From LVI-A0039 sp033105485 (GTDB lineage: Bacteria > Bacillota_I > Bacilli_A > UBA3375), in contig CP136956.1 of the NCBI GenBank assembly GCA_033105485.1, positions 1,860,001 to 1,924,000 on the forward strand: DNA of 64,000 nucleotides, given 5' to 3'. Below the pieces are notes generated by a model. That model saw only the letters and a program-made list of their open reading frames with translations, was not told the origin of the DNA and searched no databases. This document shows positions 26,690-34,074 of this stretch, piece after piece (position 1 is the stretch's first letter; each line of letters opens with the position of its first letter). The translations under genes and the position numbers were made by a program.

Positions 26690-27670
26690 ATGAAAGACGA
26701 ATATTTAAAAGCATACCAGCAAAAGATAGAAGAAATTAAGACGCTGGATGTTAGTCCTGAAGAAAAGCGTAAGCTAGCTGCTGATGCAAAAAATGAAATC
26801 TTAGAACAATATAAAACATCTTATATTAAAGAAAAAGAAGATACAGCTAAAAAACAACAAGAAGAGGCACCTAAAGAAGTTAAGCAAACTGAAGGTGATG
26901 AAATTGGGAACATATTAACAAAACTAGAAGAGCGTGAAGAACGTGGAGAAGTTGGTATTGATTTAGAAACACCTACTGAATTCATGGATCCAGATGCTTT
27001 ATTTTCAACTATGAACTTAGATGAATTATTCAGTTCATTGGGTATTGAAGATGATGGGGTTGAACCTGAAGAAACTGAAGGTGACGACGAAATCCATTCA
27101 TTTGATGAATTGTTTATGGACAGTGAAGCATTATTTGCTGGTCTTTTAGATGAAGTTGAAGAAGAAGTTGAAACTGAAGATATCTTAAATGAGTTTGATT
27201 TAGACGCAGATACTCAACCATTAGAGCCTAATGCAATCCTAGGTGCAGAAGTTGCTGATCTAGTATCTGAAATTAATGATGAAGTAGACGCAACTAAAGA
27301 GGTTGAAGAAGATGCAACTGAAGAAGTTGAAGAAGATGCAACTGAAGAAGCTGAAGAAGATGCAACTGAAGAAGCTGAAGAAGATGCAACTGAAGAAGCT
27401 GAAGATACTAATGATATTGACGACTCTAAAATTAAATCAAGTTTAGAGACTGAAGTAGATGAAGTTGAAGAATTAACTGAAGGTGTTATCATTGATGACT
27501 CAGAAGATGACTTAGAGAGTGAAGAACTAGACGAAGAAAGTATTAGTGAACTTGAAGAACTAGAAAAAGAAAGACAACGCGCGCAAAAACTAGGTGCTAT
27601 TGAACTAGCATTATTGGTAGTATTAATTATTTTAGTTGTTATTGTCGTGTATTTAATTATTGGAGTGTAA
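26690..27670 (+). CDS. Acidic repeat-containing tail-anchored membrane protein
   Basis: A 326-residue protein unlike any family I recognise. Residues 1-~70 are helical and charged (QQKIEEIKTLD, PEEKRKLAADAK). A long acidic region follows with short DELF/DALF-type hydrophobic patches (MDPDALFSTM, LDELFSSLG, FDELFMDSEALFAG). Near residues 200-240 are five 8-residue units of the type DATEEAEE. The last ~22 residues are one hydrophobic helix (LALLVVLIILVVIVVYLII), so it is tail-anchored with a large cytosolic acidic domain. Extended -10 TGATATAAT at 26646-26654. The next gene, also membrane-anchored, is co-transcribed. Confidence 0.65.
   Translation: MKDEYLKAYQQKIEEIKTLDVSPEEKRKLAADAKNEILEQYKTSYIKEKEDTAKKQQEEAPKEVKQTEGDEIGNILTKLEEREERGEVGIDLETPTEFMDPDALFSTMNLDELFSSLGIEDDGVEPEETEGDDEIHSFDELFMDSEALFAGLLDEVEEEVETEDILNEFDLDADTQPLEPNAILGAEVADLVSEINDEVDATKEVEEDATEEVEEDATEEAEEDATEEAEEDATEEAEDTNDIDDSKIKSSLETEVDEVEELTEGVIIDDSEDDLESEELDEESISELEELEKERQRAQKLGAIELALLVVLIILVVIVVYLIIGV
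27287..27406 (+). repeat. 24-bp minisatellite, five units
   Basis: Five in-frame tandem copies of a 24-bp unit (consensus GATGCAACTGAAGAA followed by GCTGAAGAA), encoding DATEEAEE or DATEEVEE. The three right-hand copies are nearly identical at the DNA level, the first is most diverged. Copy number may vary between strains. Confidence 0.9.
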
Positions 27671-27671
27671 A

Positions 27672-28064
27672 ATGAATAAATTTAATTTAACAATGTCAGT
27701 ATTAATTGCTGCAACAGTAGTATTTTTTGGAATTGGAATTGTAAACAAAGCTAACTATAAAGCTGCAGAAGGTGACACAGTATATGTAACTTATTCAATT
27801 ATTGATGGGGAAAACACATATGATTCACAGGCTGCAACTGTAGTACCAGGATCAAATGATGATGCTATCATTACTGATGATGTAGTATTAGGACTAAAAG
27901 CAGGTGCTGATATTAATTTTGATACTAAATTATCGGAAAATGTTGATATTGATGATGAAACTAAAATCAAAAAAGGTACTGAAGTAACAATTGAAGGTAA
28001 AGTATCTTCAATTACTCCTGCAACACCTGTAGAAGAAGTTGCAAGCGAAACTGTACGTGAATAA
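27672..28064 (+). CDS. Membrane-anchored small protein of unknown function
   Basis: About 130 residues: an N-terminal hydrophobic helix (LTMSVLIAATVVFFGIGIV) that is an anchor or signal peptide, then an extracytoplasmic beta-rich domain starting GDTVYVTYSIIDGENTYDS, ending in a Val/Glu-rich tail. The opening resembles the start of FKBP-like or SlyD-like domains (V-x-V-x-Y-x-x-x-D-G), but the match is too weak to claim. The start at 27672 is preferred over an upstream in-frame codon because GGAG precedes it. It overlaps nothing and follows the acidic protein by 1 bp. Confidence 0.6.
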   Translation: MNKFNLTMSVLIAATVVFFGIGIVNKANYKAAEGDTVYVTYSIIDGENTYDSQAATVVPGSNDDAIITDDVVLGLKAGADINFDTKLSENVDIDDETKIKKGTEVTIEGKVSSITPATPVEEVASETVRE

Positions 28065-28072
28065 TAAAAAAG

Positions 28073-28097
28073 AGTAAGCGCTGTTTCAGTGCTTACT
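28073..28097 (+). terminator. Hairpin, probable weak terminator
   Basis: AGTAAGC (28073-28079) pairs with GCTTACT (28091-28097), extended by GCT/AGT; only TTGCATTT follows, so termination may be partial. Confidence 0.55.
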
Positions 28098-28116
28098 TGC
28101 ATTTAAATGAGGGATA

Positions 28117-28632
28117 ATGGAGAAAATCGGACACTATGCATATAAGTATGATGGATCATTTCATAGATACTGGCAAGATGCTTTAAAGTTAGCGGAGACG
28201 CGTGACTATATAATTACTGCAACACCTAAGAGGACTAATGTTATAGAAGGGGATGGCTACTTTTGGCGAAGTAGAGAACTTGCTATAAATTATTTTTCAA
28301 AGGACAAATGGTTTAATGTAATTATTATGTACAAGGATGACGAGATTGTGTATTATTGTAATTTGGCATCGCCTTGTCTTATTGAAGCGCAAAGTATTAA
28401 ATATATAGATTACGATTTAGATGTTAAATACTTCCCGAAATCTAAGCAAATAAAAGTATTAGATCGTAATGAGTTTAATAATAATATTGAAACATATGGA
28501 TATCCACAACAAATAATAGATATAATCGAAAAGCAAATGACTGAAATACAGTTTTTAATGGAAAATGAAATTGGTCCCTTTGACCCTGAATTTGCCTTGA
28601 AGTGGAAGCGATACTATATCGATAATAAATAG
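28117..28632 (+). CDS. DUF402 nucleoside tri-/diphosphatase-like protein
   Basis: A 171-residue DUF402 protein close to the Ntdp/YgaC group of Bacillota: YKYDGSFHRYWQD near the N-terminus, RSRELAINYFSKDKWFNVI, YYCNLASPC, YIDYDLDVKYFP and VLDRNEF. Characterised relatives hydrolyse nucleoside tri- and diphosphates with Mg or Mn. GAGGGAT precedes the ATG. It begins a run of genes leading into tex. Confidence 0.8.
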   Translation: MEKIGHYAYKYDGSFHRYWQDALKLAETRDYIITATPKRTNVIEGDGYFWRSRELAINYFSKDKWFNVIIMYKDDEIVYYCNLASPCLIEAQSIKYIDYDLDVKYFPKSKQIKVLDRNEFNNNIETYGYPQQIIDIIEKQMTEIQFLMENEIGPFDPEFALKWKRYYIDNK

Positions 28633-28639
28633 GAGTATA

Positions 28640-30799
28640 ATGGAATTAATAATTAATAACTTAGCTACAGAACTTAGCTTACAACCAAAACAAATCAATA
28701 CAGTACTAACAATGTTAGGTGATGGTGCAACAGTTCCATTCATTGCTAGATATAGAAAAGATCAAACAGGTAATCTTGATGAAGAACAAATTAGAGCAAT
28801 TGAAAAGCAATTTGCCTATGCTCAAAACTTGCAAAATAGAAAAGAAGAAGTAATTCGTTTAATTGAAGAAAAAGGTCTTTTAACACCAGAATTAACTGCT
28901 GAAATTAATGCTGCAACAAAACTTTCGACAATTGAAGATTTATACATGCCATATAAAGAAAAGAAAAAAACTAAGGCAACAACTGCTATTGCCGCTGGTT
29001 TAGAGCCATTAGCAAAAATGATTTTATCTCGTAATTTTTCTAATCTAGAAAAGGCAGCTCAAAAATTTGTAAATGAAAATGTAGAATCTGTTGATAAAGC
29101 CTTAGAGGGTGCGGGATACATTATTAGTGAATGGATTAGTGAAAATGCCAAAACACGTGAGATGGTTAGAGACACTACAATCAAATATGCATCAGTGGAA
29201 GTAAAAGCAAAACGTAAGATTGAAGAGTTAGATCCTGAACGTAAATATGAAATGTATTATGACTTTGCTCAAAAAGTAAATAAAGTACCAGGATATAGAA
29301 TCTTAGCTTTTAATCGTGGTGAGCGTGAAAAGAAATTAAATGTAAAGATTGCATTTGATATTGATTGGTTAACAACTAACATTATGAAATATTATGCACG
29401 TACAAATGATGATCAAGTATTATTCTTTATTGATGATGCAGTGCGAGATAGTTTAAAGCGTTTAATCTGTCCTTCGATTGAGCGTGAAACAAGAAATTAT
29501 TTAACAGAAAAAGCAGAGTCTTCGGCGATTGGATTATTCTCAGAAAACTTAGATAAATTAATTATGCAACCACCATGTAAAGATAGTTGGATTCTTGGTG
29601 TTGATCCAGCTTATAGAACTGGGTGTAAATTAGCGGTAATTAATCCTCAAGGAAAACTTGAAAAAATTGATGTTATTTACCCACATCCAATGAAGGGACA
29701 AGAAAAGCGTAAAGAAGAGCTTTGGAAAAAAAGTATTGGTAAGCTGAATAAAATCGCTAAAGAGTTTAAAATTGACCAAATAGTTATTGGAAATGGTACA
29801 GCTTCAAGAGAAACAGAAACGTTCTTTAAACAAAAGTTTGCAATTGCTCCAATTCATATTATTTCTGAAGCCGGAGCATCAGTTTACTCTGCGAGTAAAT
29901 TAGCTCAAGAAGAATTCCCTGATTTAGCTGTTGAAGAGCGTAGTGCTGCCTCGATTGCTAGACGTTACCAAGATCCAATGAGTGAACTTGTTAAGATTGA
30001 CCCTCAATCAATTGGGGTAGGACAATATCAACATGATGTAAACCAAAAAGTATTAACTGAAAACTTAAACTTCGTCATGCTGAAAAATATTAACCAGGTT
30101 GGTGTTGATTTAAATACAGCATCAGTAGAATTGCTTAAGTATGTATCAGGTCTAGATCGTTCTGTTGCCAAAAATATTGTTGAATACCGTAATGAAAATG
30201 GAAAGTTTGAAAGTCGTAAACAACTACTTGAAGTTAAACGTTTAGGAAAGAAAGCATTTGAACAATGTGCAGGTTTCCTGAAAATTGCTGATGGTATTAA
30301 TAAATTGGACGCTACATTTATTCACCCAGAAAACTACAAGTTAGCAACAGCTATTTTAAAGGAAATAGGTCATACACTAGAAGAGGTTGGTACAGAAGCC
30401 ATAAATGATACAATTAAAACTGTAAACAGTAGTGAGTTAGCAACAGCTATGGACGCTAATTTAATTGTTGTATCTGATATTTTAAAGGCCTTAACTGAGC
30501 CGATGTTAGATATTCGTGAAAATGTAAATAACGTTGAATTCGATACAACTGTAAGTAAAATTGAAGATTTAGAAAAAGGAATGATTGTAACAGGTCAGGT
30601 TCGTAATATTGTTGAGTTCGGTGCATTTGTTGATATCGGAGTTAAGAATGATGGACTAATTCATATTTCGCAATTATCTAATAACTATATAAAGAGTGTT
30701 CGTGATGTTGTAAATATTGGTGACGTTATTAAAGTCGCAATTAAAGATATTGATTTACAAAAAAATAAGGTTCAATTAAGCCTGAAGGATGTTAAATAA
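28640..30799 (+). CDS. tex: Tex family transcription accessory / RNA-binding protein
   Basis: A 719-residue Tex protein: N-terminal helical domain (DGATVPFIARYRKDQTGNLDE), YqgF-like RNase H fold (WILGVDPAYRTGCKLAV), tandem helix-hairpin-helix (VGVDLNTASVELLKYVSGL, VKRLGKKAFEQCAGFL) and a C-terminal S1 domain (VTGQVRNIVEFGAFVDIG). Tex binds nucleic acids and influences transcription and virulence gene expression. Its stop overlaps the next ATG by one base. Confidence 0.95.
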   Translation: MELIINNLATELSLQPKQINTVLTMLGDGATVPFIARYRKDQTGNLDEEQIRAIEKQFAYAQNLQNRKEEVIRLIEEKGLLTPELTAEINAATKLSTIEDLYMPYKEKKKTKATTAIAAGLEPLAKMILSRNFSNLEKAAQKFVNENVESVDKALEGAGYIISEWISENAKTREMVRDTTIKYASVEVKAKRKIEELDPERKYEMYYDFAQKVNKVPGYRILAFNRGEREKKLNVKIAFDIDWLTTNIMKYYARTNDDQVLFFIDDAVRDSLKRLICPSIERETRNYLTEKAESSAIGLFSENLDKLIMQPPCKDSWILGVDPAYRTGCKLAVINPQGKLEKIDVIYPHPMKGQEKRKEELWKKSIGKLNKIAKEFKIDQIVIGNGTASRETETFFKQKFAIAPIHIISEAGASVYSASKLAQEEFPDLAVEERSAASIARRYQDPMSELVKIDPQSIGVGQYQHDVNQKVLTENLNFVMLKNINQVGVDLNTASVELLKYVSGLDRSVAKNIVEYRNENGKFESRKQLLEVKRLGKKAFEQCAGFLKIADGINKLDATFIHPENYKLATAILKEIGHTLEEVGTEAINDTIKTVNSSELATAMDANLIVVSDILKALTEPMLDIRENVNNVEFDTTVSKIEDLEKGMIVTGQVRNIVEFGAFVDIGVKNDGLIHISQLSNNYIKSVRDVVNIGDVIKVAIKDIDLQKNKVQLSLKDVK

Positions 30800-31788
30800 T
30801 GTATTTGCAAACAAAAAAAGTTGTAATAATTTACATTGTTACAATAATAACATTTGTGTCAATAGTCAGTTCCTTATATAGTCAAACACAAGATAAATTG
30901 ACTCAAGTTTCTGTTATTAGTTCTGAGGAATTCTCATATAAAGTGTCATTTGCACAAAACATATATAGTGAGTTCGCAATTGATGCTGAAGCTTCATCAA
31001 TTAACTCAACATACACTTCAAGTTTATATCAGCTATCTAGTAATTCAACAGCACAATTAAATAATATCGTTGCATCTAGTGAACTTTTAATTATTGTTGG
31101 AGACGATTTTAATGAAAGCTTAGAAAGCCTGATTAGTGAGAATCCAGAGAAGCAGTTTGTTATGGTTGAAAACTCGATGGAGTTCTACCAAGATAATAGT
31201 TATCAGATCAATATTAATTATGATCAAGTATTTTCGGCAATCAATCGTGTCAGTAATGAAGAAGAACAATCCCTAGTTATACTTAGTGATGAATTCACAA
31301 AACTGAGTGAAAATGAATATTATTCCAATGAAATTGCAAATAACCCCAATGTGAAATTAGAGGTAATTAGTAATACAACTGATAATGTTGCATTTAAACA
31401 GCAGATAAACAAGGACTTAAATAATGGGTTTGTAAATGTGTATAATTTTTCTCCATATAACAATAGTTCATTATTAGATATTATAAATGCCTACAATCAG
31501 AAAACTGAAGAAACTAGTACTGAGGAAACAAATTCAGAGCAGAACCAAGAGGAAAGTTCAGAGCAAACTCAAGATGAAAGTGCGGAACAGAAAAATGAAT
31601 CAACATCTGCTGTAAAACTGAAATATTTAAGTTTAAATGACAATGCCTATATTAATAACGACAGTAATGTAGAAGCAATTACATATGATATTAGTCAGCA
31701 AATTAATGATGCAATTGATGCCACATTAAATCAAAAAATGAAACATGGAAATACCGAAGTAAGTATAAGTAATAAATCTAAAAAATAA
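30799..31788 (+). CDS. Membrane-anchored BMP-like (substrate-binding-like) protein
   Basis: 329 residues with an N-terminal membrane helix (VVIIYIVTIITFVSIVSSL) and no lipobox cysteine. The middle resembles the basic membrane protein (BMP) branch of periplasmic-binding folds: ASSELLIIVGDDFNESL, ENPEKQFVMVE, SLVILSDEF. A Glu/Gln/Ser-rich linker (residues ~236-265) precedes a short C-terminal segment. Typical BMP proteins are lipoproteins feeding nucleoside ABC transporters; no transporter is nearby, so the role is open. It is coupled to tex by a one-base overlap. Confidence 0.5.
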   Translation: MYLQTKKVVIIYIVTIITFVSIVSSLYSQTQDKLTQVSVISSEEFSYKVSFAQNIYSEFAIDAEASSINSTYTSSLYQLSSNSTAQLNNIVASSELLIIVGDDFNESLESLISENPEKQFVMVENSMEFYQDNSYQININYDQVFSAINRVSNEEEQSLVILSDEFTKLSENEYYSNEIANNPNVKLEVISNTTDNVAFKQQINKDLNNGFVNVYNFSPYNNSSLLDIINAYNQKTEETSTEETNSEQNQEESSEQTQDESAEQKNESTSAVKLKYLSLNDNAYINNDSNVEAITYDISQQINDAIDATLNQKMKHGNTEVSISNKSKK

Positions 31789-31818
31789 ATGTGTTATACT
31801 ATTTTCAAAGGAGAGAAT

Positions 31819-32796
31819 ATGGAAAAAGATGTAGTAATTATAGGAGCAGGACCTGCTGGTTTATTTGCAGGATTCTACTGTGGAATGAGAAAGTTAAGTG
31901 CAGTAATTGTTGACCCGTTAGAAGTTGCGGGTGGACGTTTAGCAGCACTTTATCCAGAAAAATATATTTATGATGTTGCAGGTCATGATAAGATTCGTGC
32001 AATTGACTTGATTCATAATTTAGAAACACAATTAAAAAGATTTGAAGAAACTACAGAATTAGCTTTAGGTGAAGAAGTTCTTGGTTTAGATAAAGAAGAT
32101 GAAATCTTTACAGTTACAACTAGTAAACAAACAATTAAAGCTAAAGCAGTTATTATTGCTGCTGGAAGTGGAGCATTTGCACCACGTAAGCTAGGTTTAG
32201 AAGGTGAAGAAACAGCTTCTAACTTACATTACTTTGTTGATGATTTAAATAAGTTTAAAGATCGTAAAGTTGCAATTTTTGGTGGTGGAGATAGTGCAGT
32301 TGACTGGGCTATGATGCTTGAACCAATTGCAAAAGAAGTTAATGTTATCCATAGACGTGATGAGTTTAGAGCTCATGGTGCATCTGTTGATAAGTTAATG
32401 GAAAGTACAGTAAATGTACACACGCCATATACACCAAAAGAATTAGTGTTAAATGGTGATAAAATAGAGAAGATTTTAATTGAAAGTAAAAAAGTTGATG
32501 ACAAGGAATTAGAAGTTGATGATGTTATTGTTAACTTTGGGTTTGTTGCAAAACTTGGAGCTATTGCAGACTTTGGTTTAGAAATTGAAAAGAATAAAAT
32601 CAATGTAAACACAGATCAATCAACAGCGATTGAAGGTGTTTACGCAATTGGTGATATCGCAGCATATCCAGGAAAAGCAGAACTTATCATTACTGGTTTT
32701 GGTGAAGGACCAATTGCGGTAAATAGTATTTACGGTTATATTAATCCAGATGCGAAAGTCGGAGCGTTACATTCATCTTCTGTAATTAAGGGGTAA
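31819..32796 (+). CDS. Ferredoxin/flavodoxin-NADP+ reductase, type 2
   Basis: A thioredoxin-reductase-like flavoprotein of ~325 residues: FAD-binding IIGAGPAGLFAG at the N-terminus, NADPH-binding AIFGGGDSAVDWA in the middle, and GVYAIGDIAAYPGK near the end. The CxxC redox motif of true thioredoxin reductase is absent, identifying the YumC/type 2 FNR group. It passes electrons between NADPH and ferredoxin or flavodoxin. The start at 31819 follows AAAGGAGAG; the longer frame upstream has no ribosome site. The Fe-S protein Nfu follows 1 bp after its stop. Confidence 0.9.
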   Translation: MEKDVVIIGAGPAGLFAGFYCGMRKLSAVIVDPLEVAGGRLAALYPEKYIYDVAGHDKIRAIDLIHNLETQLKRFEETTELALGEEVLGLDKEDEIFTVTTSKQTIKAKAVIIAAGSGAFAPRKLGLEGEETASNLHYFVDDLNKFKDRKVAIFGGGDSAVDWAMMLEPIAKEVNVIHRRDEFRAHGASVDKLMESTVNVHTPYTPKELVLNGDKIEKILIESKKVDDKELEVDDVIVNFGFVAKLGAIADFGLEIEKNKINVNTDQSTAIEGVYAIGDIAAYPGKAELIITGFGEGPIAVNSIYGYINPDAKVGALHSSSVIKG

Positions 32797-32797
32797 A

Positions 32798-33052
32798 ATG
32801 GAAAACAAAGAAGAAAGAGTTAAATTAATCTTAGAAGTTTTAGATTTAATACGACCATATTTAATGAATGATGGTGGAGATGTTGAATTTGTAGAACTTC
32901 ATGATGATGGTGTTGTAGACATAAGATTACTTGGAGCGTGTGTCGGTTGTGGTATGGCTGATATTACTGTTTACCAAGGGATTGAAGAATCTTTAGTTGA
33001 AGAAGTACCAGGAGTAATTGGAGTTAATTTAATTTCTGATAACTGGCTATAA
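32798..33052 (+). CDS. NifU-like Fe-S scaffold/carrier (Nfu)
   Basis: An 84-residue single NifU C-terminal domain: DLIRPYLMNDGGDVEFVE and the cluster-binding GACVGCGM (C-x2-C). It carries 4Fe-4S clusters to target proteins. It is in an operon with the ferredoxin reductase, a sensible partnership, and ends in a strong terminator that overlaps its stop. Confidence 0.92.
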   Translation: MENKEERVKLILEVLDLIRPYLMNDGGDVEFVELHDDGVVDIRLLGACVGCGMADITVYQGIEESLVEEVPGVIGVNLISDNWL

Positions 33053-33079
33053 GAGTGGGCAATTGCCTACTCTTTTTTT
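33051..33079 (+). terminator. Rho-independent terminator after nfu
   Basis: AAGAGTGGGC (33051-33060) pairs with GCCTACTCTT (33065-33074), then a T-run. Confidence 0.9.
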
Positions 33080-33096
33080 AATATTAAGGAGAGGTT

Positions 33097-33726
33097 ATGA
33101 GGACAATTAGAATTGGAATAGATGAGTCAGGAACTTTTGGAAGTGGAAATTACTTTGTTTTAGCGGGATACCTAATTGAGGGAAATAAATATAAATCTAA
33201 AATGTATAAGTATAAAAGAGTTGAACAGTCAATATCTCATGAAGGTGAATTAAAAGCAAGTTTAATATCAACTAATCAAAAATTACAATTACTTGATGTG
33301 ATGAAAAATCAAAAAGGTTATGTTACTTATATTAATAACAGTGATTTACAGTTGCCTTCTTCCACATTGGATAAACAAATCTTAAAAGATGATTTATTGA
33401 TTAGATTGCTAATATCAATAATTAGAGACATACCGGACTTTGCTAATACAAAAATAGTTATATATATTGATGAACAGAATCTAAGAAATGGTTTAAAAGA
33501 CAATGTCTACATAAATTTGTATAAAGTGCTTAATAGCGGGTATTTCAGAAATCATAAATATGTCAGACCACTTGCCATACAGCAAGTTGAGCTTGAAGTT
33601 ATTTATGTTGACTCTAGAAAAAGTACGCTTGTTAGAGCTGCAGATAATTTAGCAAATTATGGCCATAATCAATTGCGTAAAAATGAACCGCTAGCTTCAA
33701 ATTTGAAAATATTTAAAATTTTGTAA
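33097..33726 (+). CDS. DUF3800 domain protein
   Basis: A 209-residue DUF3800 protein: IDESGTFGSGNYFVLAG at the N-terminus (Asp-Glu-Ser-Gly core), HEGELKAS, VIYIDEQNLRNGLK, and VDSRKSTLVRAADNLANY near the end, covering the acidic residues expected for its RNase H-like fold. DUF3800 genes are common in accessory and defence neighbourhoods of bacteria, with unproved activity, probably nuclease. It stands alone between two housekeeping units (a terminator before, the secG promoter after). GGAGAGG precedes the ATG. Confidence 0.82.
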   Translation: MRTIRIGIDESGTFGSGNYFVLAGYLIEGNKYKSKMYKYKRVEQSISHEGELKASLISTNQKLQLLDVMKNQKGYVTYINNSDLQLPSSTLDKQILKDDLLIRLLISIIRDIPDFANTKIVIYIDEQNLRNGLKDNVYINLYKVLNSGYFRNHKYVRPLAIQQVELEVIYVDSRKSTLVRAADNLANYGHNQLRKNEPLASNLKIFKIL

Positions 33727-33750
33727 ATTTTTCATTATCTTTGCAAATTG

Positions 33751-33759
33751 TGGTATAAT
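33751..33759 (+). promoter_or_regulatory. Extended -10 promoter of secG-rnr-smpB
   Basis: TGGTATAAT, 25 bp after the DUF3800 stop and 25 bp before the secG ATG. No clear -35. Confidence 0.6.
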
Positions 33760-33783
33760 AAATATGATAAAAATGGAGGCAAA

Positions 33784-34017
33784 ATGATTACATTTCTAAA
33801 AGGATTTATTTTTGTTATTTCGATTGTATTAATTTTGGTTGTATTAATTCAACCATCACAGAGAACTGGTTTAATCGGGGATGCAACAGACTCTGAAAAA
33901 CATGAAAAACGCGGTTTTGAGTTATATCTTTACCGTACTACAATCGTCTTAATTTTCCTGTTAATCTCATCAAGTATTTTATTTGGTGCGATTAGTTCAG
34001 GCTTTTTCGCATACTAA
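33784..34017 (+). CDS. secG: Preprotein translocase subunit SecG
   Basis: 77 residues with two membrane helices (ITFLKGFIFVISIVLILVVLIQ and the C-terminal IVLIFLLISSSILFG) joined by a Gly/charged loop containing QRTGLIGDA, the SecG pattern. It assists SecYEG-driven export. The ATG at 33784 follows GGAGG. The order secG-rnr-smpB is conserved in Bacillota. Confidence 0.88.
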   Translation: MITFLKGFIFVISIVLILVVLIQPSQRTGLIGDATDSEKHEKRGFELYLYRTTIVLIFLLISSSILFGAISSGFFAY

Positions 34018-34026
34018 ACTAAGCAG

Positions 34027-34053
34027 AAGGCTACGATATATGTAGTCTTTTTG
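34027..34053 (+). terminator. Rho-independent terminator or attenuator between secG and rnr
   Basis: AAGGCTAC (34028-34034 region) pairs with GTAGTCTT, then TTTTG. No separate rnr promoter is obvious, so read-through is likely. Confidence 0.65.
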
Positions 34054-34074
34054 TGCTTTTTAAACGAGGTTAAA

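Noticed and set aside
27287..27406. CRISPR-like array
   Set aside because: The repeats are contiguous, in frame and without spacers: a coding minisatellite.
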